Shown here: one piece after another, positions 52,086 through 61,355 of the stretch | How positions within the stretch are numbered: position 1 is the stretch's first letter | Layout: every line of letters begins with the position of its first letter | Origin: Rhodoferax sp. | GTDB taxonomy: Bacteria > Pseudomonadota > Gammaproteobacteria > Burkholderiales > Burkholderiaceae_C | Direction: 5' to 3' | NCBI RefSeq assembly: GCF_010365055.1 | Contig: NZ_JAAFHA010000005.1 | Coordinates: 27,867 to 91,866 of the forward strand | DNA: 64,000 nt | Notes under the pieces: generated by a model | Told to the model about the DNA's origin: nothing | What the model saw: only the letters and a program-made list of their open reading frames with translations | Database searches by the model: none | Translations under genes and position numbers: made by a program

Positions 52086-54049
52086 TAGGCTTCCTCTTTG
52101 TCTTGCAGCTCAATTTCGATCAGCAAGGCACCCGATTCGACTTGCTCGCCAACTTTCACATGCAGCGCCACCACCGTGCCGGCGGCCTGCGCCGTCAGCC
52201 ACATTTCCATCTTCATCGCCTCAACGCACACGAGTGCCTGCCCTTCTTTGACGCCCTCGCCCACCGCAAACTGAATTTGCGTGACCTTGCCCGCCACCGG
52301 GGACAACGCCCGCGTGGCGTCCAGCGCAGCGTCCTTGCTCGGGAACGGCGACACCTCGTGCAAGACAAAGGAGCTGCCTCCCAACGCGATGTGCAGCTCC
52401 TGCTGATGCCGCACCGCGATGGCGCTGCGCGTGACCCCGTCGATCTCATAGCGCAGATGGCCGTCCTTAAAGTCAATGATCCGCACCCGATGCTGTTGAC
52501 CTGCCAACGTCACCGTGACCTGCCCGCTGCGATCCGGATGCACGCGCAGTGTTTTTGTGAGTTCATCGCAGCGCAGGGGAATATCAAAGGCTGCCACGCT
52601 GTCAGCACGCCAGTTGGCGCCGCTTTGCATGGCAAGGGCTGATGCCGCCACACACCAGGCCTGGTCGTCCGCAAGCGGACGTTGTAACAGCGCCTCGCCC
52701 GCCTCTTGCCACTGGTCGATCAGGGTGGTGGTCATGGCGGCGGCGCGAAAGGCCGGGTGATTCACCAGGTCCGCCAGGAAACGAGCGTTGTTGCGCAGTC
52801 CGAGCAGGGGCGCGTTCTCCAGGGCGGCGCGCAGGCGCCGGATCGCGTCATCGCGGTCACGGCCGTGCACGATGACTTTGGCCACCATCGGGTCGTAATA
52901 GGGAGAAACTTCGCTGCCCTCTTCAATGCCGGCGTCAATGCGCACACCGTCAAACAGGGCCTGCTGCGGGCGCCAAAAGCGCACCGTGCCGGTTTGCGGC
53001 GCAAAACCGGCGTATGGGTCTTCCACATACAGGCGTGCTTCGATCGCATGGCCCGTCAGCTTGATGTCGGCTTGAATTGCTGGCAGCGGCTGGCCCGCCG
53101 CCACCCGCAGCTGCCACTCCACCAGATCAAAGCCCGTCACCAGTTCGGTCACCGGGTGCTCGACCTGCAAGCGCGTGTTCATTTCCAGAAAGTAGTGCTT
53201 GAGGTCGGCATCCACGATGAATTCCACTGTGCCCGCGCCGCGGTAGCCCACGGCCAAGGCGGCAGCCACGGCGTCCTTGCCCATGGCTTCGCGCATTGCC
53301 GCATTGACGACAGGCGACGGCGCCTCTTCGATCACTTTTTGCCGCCTGCGCTGGGCCGTGCAGTCGCGCTCACCCAGGTACACGGCGTTGCCGTGGTCAT
53401 CGGCAAAGACCTGAATTTCAATATGCCGGCCGTTGTCAATCAGGCGCTCCAGCATCAGGGTGCCGTCGCCAAAGGCGCCCTGCGCCTCGCGCCGCGCGCC
53501 GACGATCGCCTGCGCAATCTCCTTGGCCGAGCGTACCAGGCGCATACCACGGCCACCGCCACCGGCCACCGCTTTGACCAGCAAGGGAAACCCCAGTTTC
53601 AGCGCTTCCTCGGTTAGGCGCGCATCGTCCTGCGCCTCGCCCAGGTAGCCCGGCGCACAGGGCACGCCCGCCAGCAGCATGCGACGCTTGGCCCGTGCCT
53701 TGTCACCCATGGCCAGCATGGCGGCAGGCGGCGGGCCGATAAATACCAAAGCAGCGTCCAGGCAGGCCTGGGCGAAGCCCGCGTTTTCGCTCAGGAATCC
53801 GTAACCGGGGTGAATCGCGTCAGCACCGGTCTTGCGCGCCGCTTCCAGCAAGGCATCCACCCGCAGGTACGAATCCGCTGCCGCTGAGCCCCCAATATGC
53901 ACGGCTTCGTCGGCCAGGCGCACATGCGGCGCGTCTCTGTCAACATCACTGTAGACGGCGACGGTTCTATAGCCCAGGTTGCGCGCGGTGCGCATGACTC
54001 GGCAGGCGATCTCGCCCCGGTTGGCGATCAGTATTTTTGAGAAGGTCAT
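52085..54049 (-). CDS. acyl-CoA carboxylase alpha subunit (methylcrotonyl- or geranyl-CoA carboxylase type)
   Basis: [54 protein letters not shown]...VEAMKMEMWLTA biotin site. Confidence 0.9.
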   Translation of the reverse strand: MTFSKILIANRGEIACRVMRTARNLGYRTVAVYSDVDRDAPHVRLADEAVHIGGSAAADSYLRVDALLEAARKTGADAIHPGYGFLSENAGFAQACLDAALVFIGPPPAAMLAMGDKARAKRRMLLAGVPCAPGYLGEAQDDARLTEEALKLGFPLLVKAVAGGGGRGMRLVRSAKEIAQAIVGARREAQGAFGDGTLMLERLIDNGRHIEIQVFADDHGNAVYLGERDCTAQRRRQKVIEEAPSPVVNAAMREAMGKDAVAAALAVGYRGAGTVEFIVDADLKHYFLEMNTRLQVEHPVTELVTGFDLVEWQLRVAAGQPLPAIQADIKLTGHAIEARLYVEDPYAGFAPQTGTVRFWRPQQALFDGVRIDAGIEEGSEVSPYYDPMVAKVIVHGRDRDDAIRRLRAALENAPLLGLRNNARFLADLVNHPAFRAAAMTTTLIDQWQEAGEALLQRPLADDQAWCVAASALAMQSGANWRADSVAAFDIPLRCDELTKTLRVHPDRSGQVTVTLAGQQHRVRIIDFKDGHLRYEIDGVTRSAIAVRHQQELHIALGGSSFVLHEVSPFPSKDAALDATRALSPVAGKVTQIQFAVGEGVKEGQALVCVEAMKMEMWLTAQAAGTVVALHVKVGEQVESGALLIEIELQDKEEA

Positions 54050-54882
54050 TGCAAGGCCCAGCTTGGTTTGCGCTTTTGAAAAAAGGCGGTGGTGCCCTCC
54101 AGCCCCTCGGGGCCTTGTGCGGCGCGGGAAAAAATGCGGGCAGCCTCCTGCACCAGGGTGGCGGGCTCGGCAAAACGTGCTTTCGCCATCAAAGCCTTGG
54201 TGGCCGCAACAGCACCAGGCGCGCAGGCCTGGATGTCGGTCAGCACGGCCGCAACGGCGGCGTCAATCTGCTCGGGCGTATGCACCGCGTGCACCAGGCC
54301 AATCGCCAGGGCATTGGCCGCGCTCAAGCGCCCGCCCGTCACCGCCAGCCGCTTGGCCTGGGAGTAGCCCAGCCGCTCGACCAGGAACGGTGCAATCTGG
54401 GCCGGCACCACGCCCAAAGCGGTTTCCGGCAATCGAAATACCGCCGACTCGCTCGCCAGCGCCACATCCGCCACGCAGGCCAAGCCCAGGCCACCGCCCA
54501 TGACGCTGCCCTCTAACACCACCACCAGCGCCAGCGGCGTGTTGGCGTAGGCGACACACAGTTCGCCGAACTGCGCGTTGGCCTGCGCCACAGCATCCAG
54601 CGCGGCGCCCGCTTGGGCCGACGCGGGCGGGTTCTGCATCGCCCGCATGCGCGCGGCTGCCATGTCCTGCAAATCAGCGCCAGCGCAAAAATGCCCGCCT
54701 GCCCCACGCAACACCACGATGCGCACGCTGCCATCGGCCTCCAGGGTGATGAGCGCGGCGCGCAACTCAGCCACCATCTGCAGCGACATGGCGTTACGCA
54801 ATGCCGGTCGGTTCAAGGTAATATGAGCCGTAGCCCCCGTCTGATCTACCTTTATAGCTTCGTAATTCATAGCAACTGTCAT
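54046..54882 (-). CDS. enoyl-CoA hydratase/isomerase family (methylglutaconyl-CoA hydratase-like)
   Basis: TAHITLNRPALRNAMSLQMVAELRAAL...GAGGHFCAGADLQDM...GSVMGGGLGLACVADVALA. Confidence 0.88.
   Translation of the reverse strand: MTVAMNYEAIKVDQTGATAHITLNRPALRNAMSLQMVAELRAALITLEADGSVRIVVLRGAGGHFCAGADLQDMAAARMRAMQNPPASAQAGAALDAVAQANAQFGELCVAYANTPLALVVVLEGSVMGGGLGLACVADVALASESAVFRLPETALGVVPAQIAPFLVERLGYSQAKRLAVTGGRLSAANALAIGLVHAVHTPEQIDAAVAAVLTDIQACAPGAVAATKALMAKARFAEPATLVQEAARIFSRAAQGPEGLEGTTAFFQKRKPSWALQ
54823..54882 (+). repeat. dispersed ~55-bp element, copy H, antisense to and overlapping the enoyl-CoA hydratase 5' end
   Basis: ATGAGCCGTAGCCCCCGTCTGATCTACCTTTATAGCTTCGTAATTCATAGCAA; minus-strand translation MTVAMNYEAIKVDQTGATAH. 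Confidence 0.8.
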
Positions 54883-56033
54883 TGCCCTTTGCCCGGCAGG
54901 GTGCCCTCTAACTTGCAGATGATGCCCAGCATGATCTCGTCAGCACCGCCCCCAATCGAGATCAAACGCCCGTCACGGTAAGCCTGCGCAATCGGGTTGT
55001 CCCAGGTGTAGCCCATGCCGCCCCAGTACTGCATGCAACTGTCGGCCACCTCGCGGCTCAGGCGTCCGGCCTTGAGCTTAGCCATGGACGCCAGTTTGGT
55101 CACGTCTTTGCCCGAAATATAGGATTCAACCGCCCGGTAGGTCAAGGCGCGCAAGGCCTCCACTTCGGTGCGCAACTCGGCCAACCGGAAGTGCACCACC
55201 TGGTTGTGCAGAATCGGCTTGCCAAAGGTCTGGCGCTGACGTGTGTAGTCAATGGTCTGGTCAATCAAACGGTCCAGCGAGCGCAGGCAGCCGGCGGCGC
55301 CATACAGCCGCTCCTCCTGAAACTGCAACATCTGGAACATGAAACCCATGCCCTCCTGCCCGATCAGGTTGCGCTGGGGCACCCGCACGTTGTCAAAAAA
55401 CAGCTGCGCCGTGTCGCTTGAATCCATGCCGATCTTGTGGATCTTTTGCCGCGTGACGCCGGGGCTGTCCAGCCGCACCATGATCAACGACTTGTTCTTG
55501 TGCACCGCCCCTTCCGAGGTGTTGGCCAGCAGACAACACCAGTCGGCCTGCATGCCATTGGTGATCCACATCTTGGAGCCGTTGATGAGGTAGTCAGCGC
55601 CGTCCTTTTTGGCTGTGGTCTTGAGGGCCGCCACATCCGAGCCACCGCCAACCTCACTCACGCCAATACAACCGACCATGTCCCCGGCGATGCTGGGGGC
55701 CAAAAACTCGCGCTTGAGTTCATCGGAACCAAAGCGCGCCAAGGCCGGCGTACACATATCGGTCTGCACCCCGATGGCCATCGGCACGCCGCCTGCGTTG
55801 CATTCGCCCAGCGCTTCGGCCATCACCATGGAGTAGCTGAAGTCCAGCCCCATGCCGCCGTACTCCGCCGGGTACTTGATGCCCAGCAGCCCCAGGTCGC
55901 CCATTTTCTTGAACAATTCATGCGCCGGGAAGTGCTGTGCTGCCTCCCACTGCGGCAGATTCGGATTGATCTCTTTGGCAACGAATTTGCGCACCGTGTC
56001 GGCAATTTGTTCGTGTTCGGGGGTGAATTTCAT
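54879..56033 (-). CDS. acyl-CoA dehydrogenase (isovaleryl-/citronellyl-CoA dehydrogenase-like)
   Basis: MKFTPEHEQIADTVRKFVAKEINPNLPQWE...CIGVSEVGGGSDVAALKTTAKKDG...YTRQRQTFGKPI...MQYWGGMGYTWDNPIAQAYRDGRLISIGGGADEIML. Confidence 0.9.
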   Translation of the reverse strand: MKFTPEHEQIADTVRKFVAKEINPNLPQWEAAQHFPAHELFKKMGDLGLLGIKYPAEYGGMGLDFSYSMVMAEALGECNAGGVPMAIGVQTDMCTPALARFGSDELKREFLAPSIAGDMVGCIGVSEVGGGSDVAALKTTAKKDGADYLINGSKMWITNGMQADWCCLLANTSEGAVHKNKSLIMVRLDSPGVTRQKIHKIGMDSSDTAQLFFDNVRVPQRNLIGQEGMGFMFQMLQFQEERLYGAAGCLRSLDRLIDQTIDYTRQRQTFGKPILHNQVVHFRLAELRTEVEALRALTYRAVESYISGKDVTKLASMAKLKAGRLSREVADSCMQYWGGMGYTWDNPIAQAYRDGRLISIGGGADEIMLGIICKLEGTLPGKGQ

Positions 56034-56082
56034 GAAAACCTCGCTGTTGAATAGGCAAATAGAAGGTAGAGAAAGAGTTGCT

Positions 56083-57693
56083 TTAAAAGCGCGCCACACC
56101 AAAAGTATTGCCGTGCAACTGGCGGCTTTGCGCCTCGTGCGCCAGGCCCAAGCACAGGCCAAGCAGCCGGCGCGTATCACGCGGATCGATGATGCCGTCG
56201 TCCCACAAGCGTGCGGTGCCAAACAGGACGGCAGACTCCTTGTCCAGCCGCAGCCGCAAGCCGTCCGACATGGCCTTCAGGGCTTCTTCATTGGCGGCCA
56301 TGCCAGTGCGCTCGATCTTGGCGCGGTTGACGATGTCCATCACCTTGGCCGCCTGCGCGCCACCCATCACCGCGGTGCGGGCCGTGGGCCAGGAGAAGAT
56401 GAAATTCGGGTCAAAACCGCGACCGCACATGCCATAGTTGCCAGCGCCATAGGAGCCGCCCAGCACCACCGTGAACTTGGGCACGCGCGCATTCGCGACC
56501 GCCTGAATCATCTTGGAGCCATGCTTGATGGCACCGCTGCGCTCGGCCACCGAGCCCACCATGTAGCCGGTCGTGTTTTGCAGAAAGATCAGCGGCGTGC
56601 CGGTTTGGTCACACAGCTGGATGAACTGCCCGGCCTTGGTGGAACCGCTGGGCTGAATCGGGCCGTTGTTGCCCAAAATACCCACCAGCCGACCCTGCAC
56701 GCGGGCATGGCCGCACATCATCTCGCTGGCGTACTCGGCCTTGAACTCCAGAAAGTCCGAGCCATCGACCAGCCGGGCAATCACTTCGCGCACGTCATAG
56801 GGCTCGCGCTCGTCAAACGGCACGATGCCCAGCAACTCCTGCTCATCAAACAGCGGTTCCGAAAAATTTGCCGCAGCCGGTGCCAGGTCCCACTGCAACT
56901 TGTCCAGCACTTCGCGCGCCATGCCAATGGCGTGCGCGTCGTCTTCACACAGGTACTCACCCAGGCCCGTCACCTGCGCGTGGGTCTCGGCGCCGCCCAG
57001 TTCGTCCTCGGTGCAGTCCTCGCCAATAGCGGCCTTGACCAGCGGCGGGCCCGCCAGAAAGATGTTGGAGCGCCCGCGCACCAGAATCACGTAGTCCGAC
57101 AAGCCCGGCAGGTAGGCGCCACCGGCCGTGGAAGACCCGTGCACCACGGCGATTTGCGGCAGACCTGCAGCCGACATCCGGGCCTGATTCGCAAAACTGC
57201 GCCCACCTTCAATGAAGATTTCGCTCTGGTACATCAGGTTGGCGCCACCGCTTTCCACCAGGTAGATCACCGGCAACTTGTTTTCACGTGCGATTTCCTG
57301 GGCTCGCAAGGCCTTGCGCAAGCCCATCGGCGCCACGGTCCCGCCCTTGACCGCGCTGTCACTCGCAGAAATCAGGCAACGCTTGCCGGCGACCACGCCA
57401 ATGCCGACGATGGAGCCCCCGCCCAGAACCGACTTTTTGCCATCGTCGTCGTGCATATTGAGCCCGGCCAGGCGGCTGAGTTCCAGAAACGGCGAACCGC
57501 GATCGAGCAAGCGCGCGACCCGCTCGCGCGGCAGCAGCTGGCCACGCTTTTCGAACTTCTCGCGTTTGGACTCCGACTCTGCAATGACCATCTGCTCCAG
57601 GCGCTGGACCTCCGAGAGCAGTTCACGCATGCGCTGCGCGTTGGCGCCGAACGCATCGGATTTGGCATTGATCTTGGTACGAATGACTGGCAT
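56083..57693 (-). CDS. acyl-CoA carboxylase beta (carboxyltransferase) subunit
   Basis: MPVIRTKINAKSDAFGANAQRMRELL...RGQLLPRERVARLLDRGSPFLELS...GSSTAGGAYLPGLSDYVILV. Confidence 0.9.
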   Translation of the reverse strand: MPVIRTKINAKSDAFGANAQRMRELLSEVQRLEQMVIAESESKREKFEKRGQLLPRERVARLLDRGSPFLELSRLAGLNMHDDDGKKSVLGGGSIVGIGVVAGKRCLISASDSAVKGGTVAPMGLRKALRAQEIARENKLPVIYLVESGGANLMYQSEIFIEGGRSFANQARMSAAGLPQIAVVHGSSTAGGAYLPGLSDYVILVRGRSNIFLAGPPLVKAAIGEDCTEDELGGAETHAQVTGLGEYLCEDDAHAIGMAREVLDKLQWDLAPAAANFSEPLFDEQELLGIVPFDEREPYDVREVIARLVDGSDFLEFKAEYASEMMCGHARVQGRLVGILGNNGPIQPSGSTKAGQFIQLCDQTGTPLIFLQNTTGYMVGSVAERSGAIKHGSKMIQAVANARVPKFTVVLGGSYGAGNYGMCGRGFDPNFIFSWPTARTAVMGGAQAAKVMDIVNRAKIERTGMAANEEALKAMSDGLRLRLDKESAVLFGTARLWDDGIIDPRDTRRLLGLCLGLAHEAQSRQLHGNTFGVARF

Positions 57694-57736
57694 TGAATTG
57701 AACCCTCTTGATTGCTCCGCATTAGACATAAAGGTA

Positions 57737-57746
57737 ACGTTAACGT
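57737..57746. promoter_or_regulatory. palindromic core ACGTTAACGT in divergent promoter region
   Basis: AAGGTAACGTTAACGTCAACC between the carboxyltransferase and SCP2 genes; MerR-family regulator nearby. Confidence 0.5.
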
Positions 57747-57758
57747 CAACCAGATTTC

Positions 57759-57779
57759 GTATAGGTATTTCCCCTATAC
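57759..57779. promoter_or_regulatory. second inverted repeat in same divergent region
   Basis: GTATAGG-tatttcc-CCTATAC, 7-bp perfect arms. Confidence 0.4.
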
Positions 57780-57860
57780 TTTAGGTGATGCGGCTCTGAT
57801 AGCATTCGGTCGCAGTCAATGCAAGCGCATTGCTTGCCCACTTTTTTTAATAGGAAACCC

Positions 57861-58157
57861 ATGAACATTGAAGCCTGCACCGAAGCCATTCGCACCAAAG
57901 TTGGTGCCGACAGCGGCCTGGAAGCCACCCTGAAATTTGACTGTGGCGACGATGGCGTGATCTACATTGACGGAAAGTCCGCGCCCAACTCGGTCAGCAA
58001 TAGCAATACGGATGCCGACTGCACGGTCGGCATCACGCTGGAGAATCTCAACGCCATGCTGGCAGGCGACCTGGAACCGGCCACCGGCTTCATGATGGGC
58101 AAGCTCAAGGTGACAGGCGACATGAGCGTCGCCATGCGGCTGCAACGCGTCATCTGA
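57861..58157 (+). CDS. SCP2 sterol-binding-domain protein
   Basis: 99 aa; LKFDCGDDGVIYIDGK...ADCTVGITLENLNAMLAGDLEPATGFMMGKLKVTGDMSVAMRLQ. Confidence 0.9.
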   Translation: MNIEACTEAIRTKVGADSGLEATLKFDCGDDGVIYIDGKSAPNSVSNSNTDADCTVGITLENLNAMLAGDLEPATGFMMGKLKVTGDMSVAMRLQRVI

Positions 58158-58251
58158 CTTCCCCCTTTTTGGCACGGTCGTGGCGTCAAGTACTTCAACA
58201 GCGAATGCAGCGCGAACGCGCAGCAAGCCTGTTGGCGCGGTTGCTGCGGTC

Positions 58252-58800
58252 ATGAGCGACGCGCAGGCCTTTGTCGACGCGCATCGCGACGAGGGAACCA
58301 CCGAGTTGTTTGGCATTACCGAGTTATGCCAGCAGTTCGGCATCACCTTGCGTGCGCTGCGCTTCTATGAAGACAAGGGCCTGCTGTCACCCAGGCGCAT
58401 CAACGGTGCGCGCGTGTATACGCGGCGCGACCGGGCCCGGCTGGCCCTGATTCTTCGGGCCAAAGACATTGGCTCGCCGCTGTCAGAAATCAAACGCTAC
58501 CTGGATTTGTATGGCGACCATGGCGAGGGCCGCGCGCAGCAACTCGGCTTCGTGATTGAGCGCACCGACACCGCCATTGCAGAACTGGAGCAAAAACGCG
58601 CCCAGATCGATGAAACGCTTGCCGAACTGCAGCTCATCAATGCAACGTGCCGCAAACATCTGCAGGAACGCCGACAAGTTGAGGGCCATTCAGTGTCGGC
58701 AGAGACAGGCGTCAGTCCTCCACCCTCTGCACAGACGCCTACCAAGAAGCGTCTGCCCCAGACTCCTGCGCAGGCCAAACAGCGAAAAGTCGCTATTTGA
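58252..58800 (+). CDS. MerR-family transcriptional regulator (LiuR-like)
   Basis: MSDAQAFVDAHRDEGTTELFGITELCQQFGITLRALRFYEDKGLLSPRRINGARVYTRRDRARLALILRAKDIG; the track start is 24 codons upstream. Confidence 0.85.
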   Translation: MSDAQAFVDAHRDEGTTELFGITELCQQFGITLRALRFYEDKGLLSPRRINGARVYTRRDRARLALILRAKDIGSPLSEIKRYLDLYGDHGEGRAQQLGFVIERTDTAIAELEQKRAQIDETLAELQLINATCRKHLQERRQVEGHSVSAETGVSPPPSAQTPTKKRLPQTPAQAKQRKVAI

Positions 58801-58940
58801 AGCCATGTGCTCGTGGCCATATTGCGCAGTAGCGCCGTTCTCCAACTAACAGGCAAGGATTCGACTTTGAAACGGTCAAAAAAATGACGCTATAATTTGC
58901 GGCTTTGCAGCGTATCGAAAGCTTCGATTCAAAGCAAGAA

Positions 58941-59016
58941 GGGATGTTAGCTCAGTTGGTAGAGCAGCGGACTTTTAATCCGTTTGTCGTGGGTTCGACC
59001 CCCGCACATCCCACCA
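58941..59016 (+). tRNA. tRNA-Lys(TTT)
   Basis: GGGATGTTAGCTCAGTTGGTAGAGCAGCGGACTTTTAATCCGTTTGTCGTGGGTTCGACCCCCGCACATCCCACCA; anticodon TTT. Confidence 0.97.
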
Positions 59017-59038
59017 ATTAGCCCGTATGGGCATTGAA

Positions 59039-59073
59039 AGCCTGCTATGTATCAAATAGCAGGCTTTTTTTTT
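59039..59073 (+). terminator. intrinsic terminator after tRNA-Lys
   Basis: AGCCTGCTAT-gtatcaa-ATAGCAGGCT followed by a T-run. Confidence 0.85.
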
Positions 59074-59161
59074 GGCTTCGGCGCTGATTGGACTTTTCAG
59101 AAAAACATCAAGAGCACCCACAAAGTCCTCTTACAGACACCATTTTGCGGATAATCGCTCC

Positions 59162-59884
59162 ATGACTTCAACCCTGAACGCTGATCCGGCCGAACTGGCC
59201 AAGTTTTCTGATCTTGCCCACCGCTGGTGGGATATGGATGGCGAGTTTCGTCCATTGCATCAAATCAACCCCCTGCGCCTGGAGTGGATCAACCATCTTT
59301 GTCCGCTCACGGGCCAGCAAGTCCTTGATGTGGGCTGCGGCGGTGGCATCCTAGCAGACTCGATGGCGAGGCTGGGTGCCCAGGTGACCGGGATTGATCT
59401 GGCCAGCAAGGCGCTCAGAGTAGCGCAGTTGCACGCCCTTGAAACGCAAACCCCCAACTTGCAGTACCAGGAAGTCAGCGTTGAAGCCTTGGCCGCACAG
59501 CAACCAGGCAGCTTTGATGTTGTGACTTGCATGGAAATGCTGGAGCATGTCCCCGATCCAGCCTCGGTGGTTCGGGCCTGCGCCACTCTGGTCAAGCCCG
59601 GTGGCTGGGTATTTTTTTCCACGCTGAACCGCAGCCCCAAGTCGTTTATTCTGGCCGTTGTGGGTGCCGAGTACGTACTCAACCTTCTGCCACGCGGAAC
59701 CCACGAATACGCCAAGATGATTCGCCCCAGTGAGTTGGCAGGTCACTGTCGATCGGTGGAACTTGACCTGCGCCACACGCGCGGCATGCAGTACAACCCG
59801 CTGACCCGGCGCTACTGGATGAGCGACGACACCAGCGTGAACTATCTTTTTGCCACGCAAAAGTCGCAGGCACCCATCCTGTGA
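59162..59884 (+). CDS. ubiG: ubiquinone biosynthesis 3-O-methyltransferase
   Basis: ELAKFSDLAHRWWDMDGEFRPLHQINPLRLEWI...VLDVGCGGGILADSMARLGAQVTGIDLA. Confidence 0.96.
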   Translation: MTSTLNADPAELAKFSDLAHRWWDMDGEFRPLHQINPLRLEWINHLCPLTGQQVLDVGCGGGILADSMARLGAQVTGIDLASKALRVAQLHALETQTPNLQYQEVSVEALAAQQPGSFDVVTCMEMLEHVPDPASVVRACATLVKPGGWVFFSTLNRSPKSFILAVVGAEYVLNLLPRGTHEYAKMIRPSELAGHCRSVELDLRHTRGMQYNPLTRRYWMSDDTSVNYLFATQKSQAPIL

Positions 59885-60564
59885 CAAGCAGTCGCGGCAT
59901 GTTTGCCGACATACAGGCGGTACTTTTTGACCTGGATGGCACTTTGATTGACAGTGCCCCGGATTTGGGTGCTGCTGCCGACAAAATGCGTGTGGTTCGT
60001 GGTCTGCCTTCACTGCCGATGGCCCACTATCGTCCCATGGCTGGCGCCGGGGCAAGAGGAATGATTGAGGTCGCATTGGGGGTGACGCCTGATCAAGCAA
60101 ATTTCGACGTTTTGCGCGAAGAGTTTTTCGTAAATTACGAACAATGCATGACAGAGACAACCTATGCTTTTGACGGCGTCCACGAATTGATCAGTTGCTT
60201 GGTGAGGCGAGGTCTGCCGTGGGGTGTTGTCACCAACAAATCCAGGCGATTTACGGATCCCCTGACCGGCAGCATGCCGCTGTTTGACTCAGCCAGGGTG
60301 GTGATAAGTGGTGACACTACGCCCCACGCCAAGCCGCATCCCGAACCCCTGTTTGAGGCCGCCAGGCGACTCGCCATTGCCCCAGCGCGTTGCCTTTATG
60401 TTGGAGATGATGAACGCGATATTGTGGCGGGACGGGCGGCGGGCATGGGTACGGTGGCTGCGACCTATGGCTATCTGGGCCAAAAGGCCGATCCACGCCA
60501 GTGGGGCGCGCACGCAATCATCAATTTTCCACCTGACCTCTTGCAATTTCTGCAAAAGGCTTAA
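59881..60564 (+). CDS. gph: phosphoglycolate phosphatase (HAD family)
   Basis: IQAVLFDLDGTLIDSAPDLGAAADKMRV...VGDDERDIVAGRAAGM; overlaps the ubiG stop (GTG start). Confidence 0.92.
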   Translation: MTSSRGMFADIQAVLFDLDGTLIDSAPDLGAAADKMRVVRGLPSLPMAHYRPMAGAGARGMIEVALGVTPDQANFDVLREEFFVNYEQCMTETTYAFDGVHELISCLVRRGLPWGVVTNKSRRFTDPLTGSMPLFDSARVVISGDTTPHAKPHPEPLFEAARRLAIAPARCLYVGDDERDIVAGRAAGMGTVAATYGYLGQKADPRQWGAHAIINFPPDLLQFLQKA

Positions 60565-60576
60565 AATAGCGAGCTT

Positions 60577-60963
60577 GGGGCTGCACTGGTTTCGACGTGG
60601 GTACGGAATCGCTGTGGTGCATGTCGAGCTGAATGCGCTCGTAAAACTGATTCAAAAAAACTAACTGCAAACGACGAACGTTTCGCACTCGCTGCTTAAA
60701 CACCAGTGAGCCTTACAACAGCAGGCCGATGGGCTGGGCAAGGGGTCTTTAGCGCAAGCTAGGGATTCCAGGCTGTAAGGTCATGCACATCGGCTGGCGC
60801 TGAACCGGGTACCTTGGTTTGGAGCAAGACAATAGGGTGCTGGCGACTGTGAAAGCGTGTGGCTGCGCGTTCACAAGGGCGAGACCTAAATCAGACCACT
60901 AAACATGTAGATCTGCTCGAAGATGGCTTGCGGACGCGGGTTCAAATCCCGCCAGCTCCACCA
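60577..60963 (+). ncRNA. ssrA: transfer-messenger RNA (tmRNA), tag ANDERFALAA
   Basis: GGGGCTGCACTGGTTTCGACGTGGGTACGGAA 5' end; tag ORF GCAAACGACGAACGTTTCGCACTCGCTGCTTAA at 60667-60699; 3' GGGTTCAAATCCCGCCAGCTCCACCA. Confidence 0.97.
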
Positions 60964-60971
60964 TATATGGA

Positions 60972-61003
60972 AATCCCAACTCTTATCGGTTGGGATTTTT
61001 TTT
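60972..61003 (+). terminator. intrinsic terminator of ssrA
   Basis: AATCCCAAC-tcttatcg-GTTGGGATT followed by a T-run. Confidence 0.88.
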
Positions 61004-61355
61004 GCCTATTCCCCCAGTGAAACGGCACTTTCTCTCGCGAGCGTCCACCACCCCGGGTACCTGGTTTTGGGGCCATTCCCGGCCATTTTCTCTCTCTGTT
61101 CTCTGTTTGCCTCGCGAGCGTTCGCGACCTACTTTCCAGCATTCATGCGGGTTTGCGCGTAATGGGTTCGAAAAGTAAGTTGGTCAGGCGCAGGCGACAG
61201 AGAGCGAAGAATAGGGTCTGGAGTGCATTAGAACGTTGAGTGACTGTTCATGGCAGGAAGCTGCTCCTCAGTTTGGTTTGTCTATAGCAGTCATTAATTG
61301 CCAAAAATGGTTCGAAATCAACATTTAAAGTAAGTTAAGTTCAAACCATCATCGA

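Noticed and set aside
61166-61336. Imperfect direct repeats GGTTCGAAA/AAGTAAGTT in the ssrA-merR gap as transposon ends
   Set aside because: Only 9-10 bp match each, with different spacing; no known Tn21/Tn501-type terminal repeat recognised.
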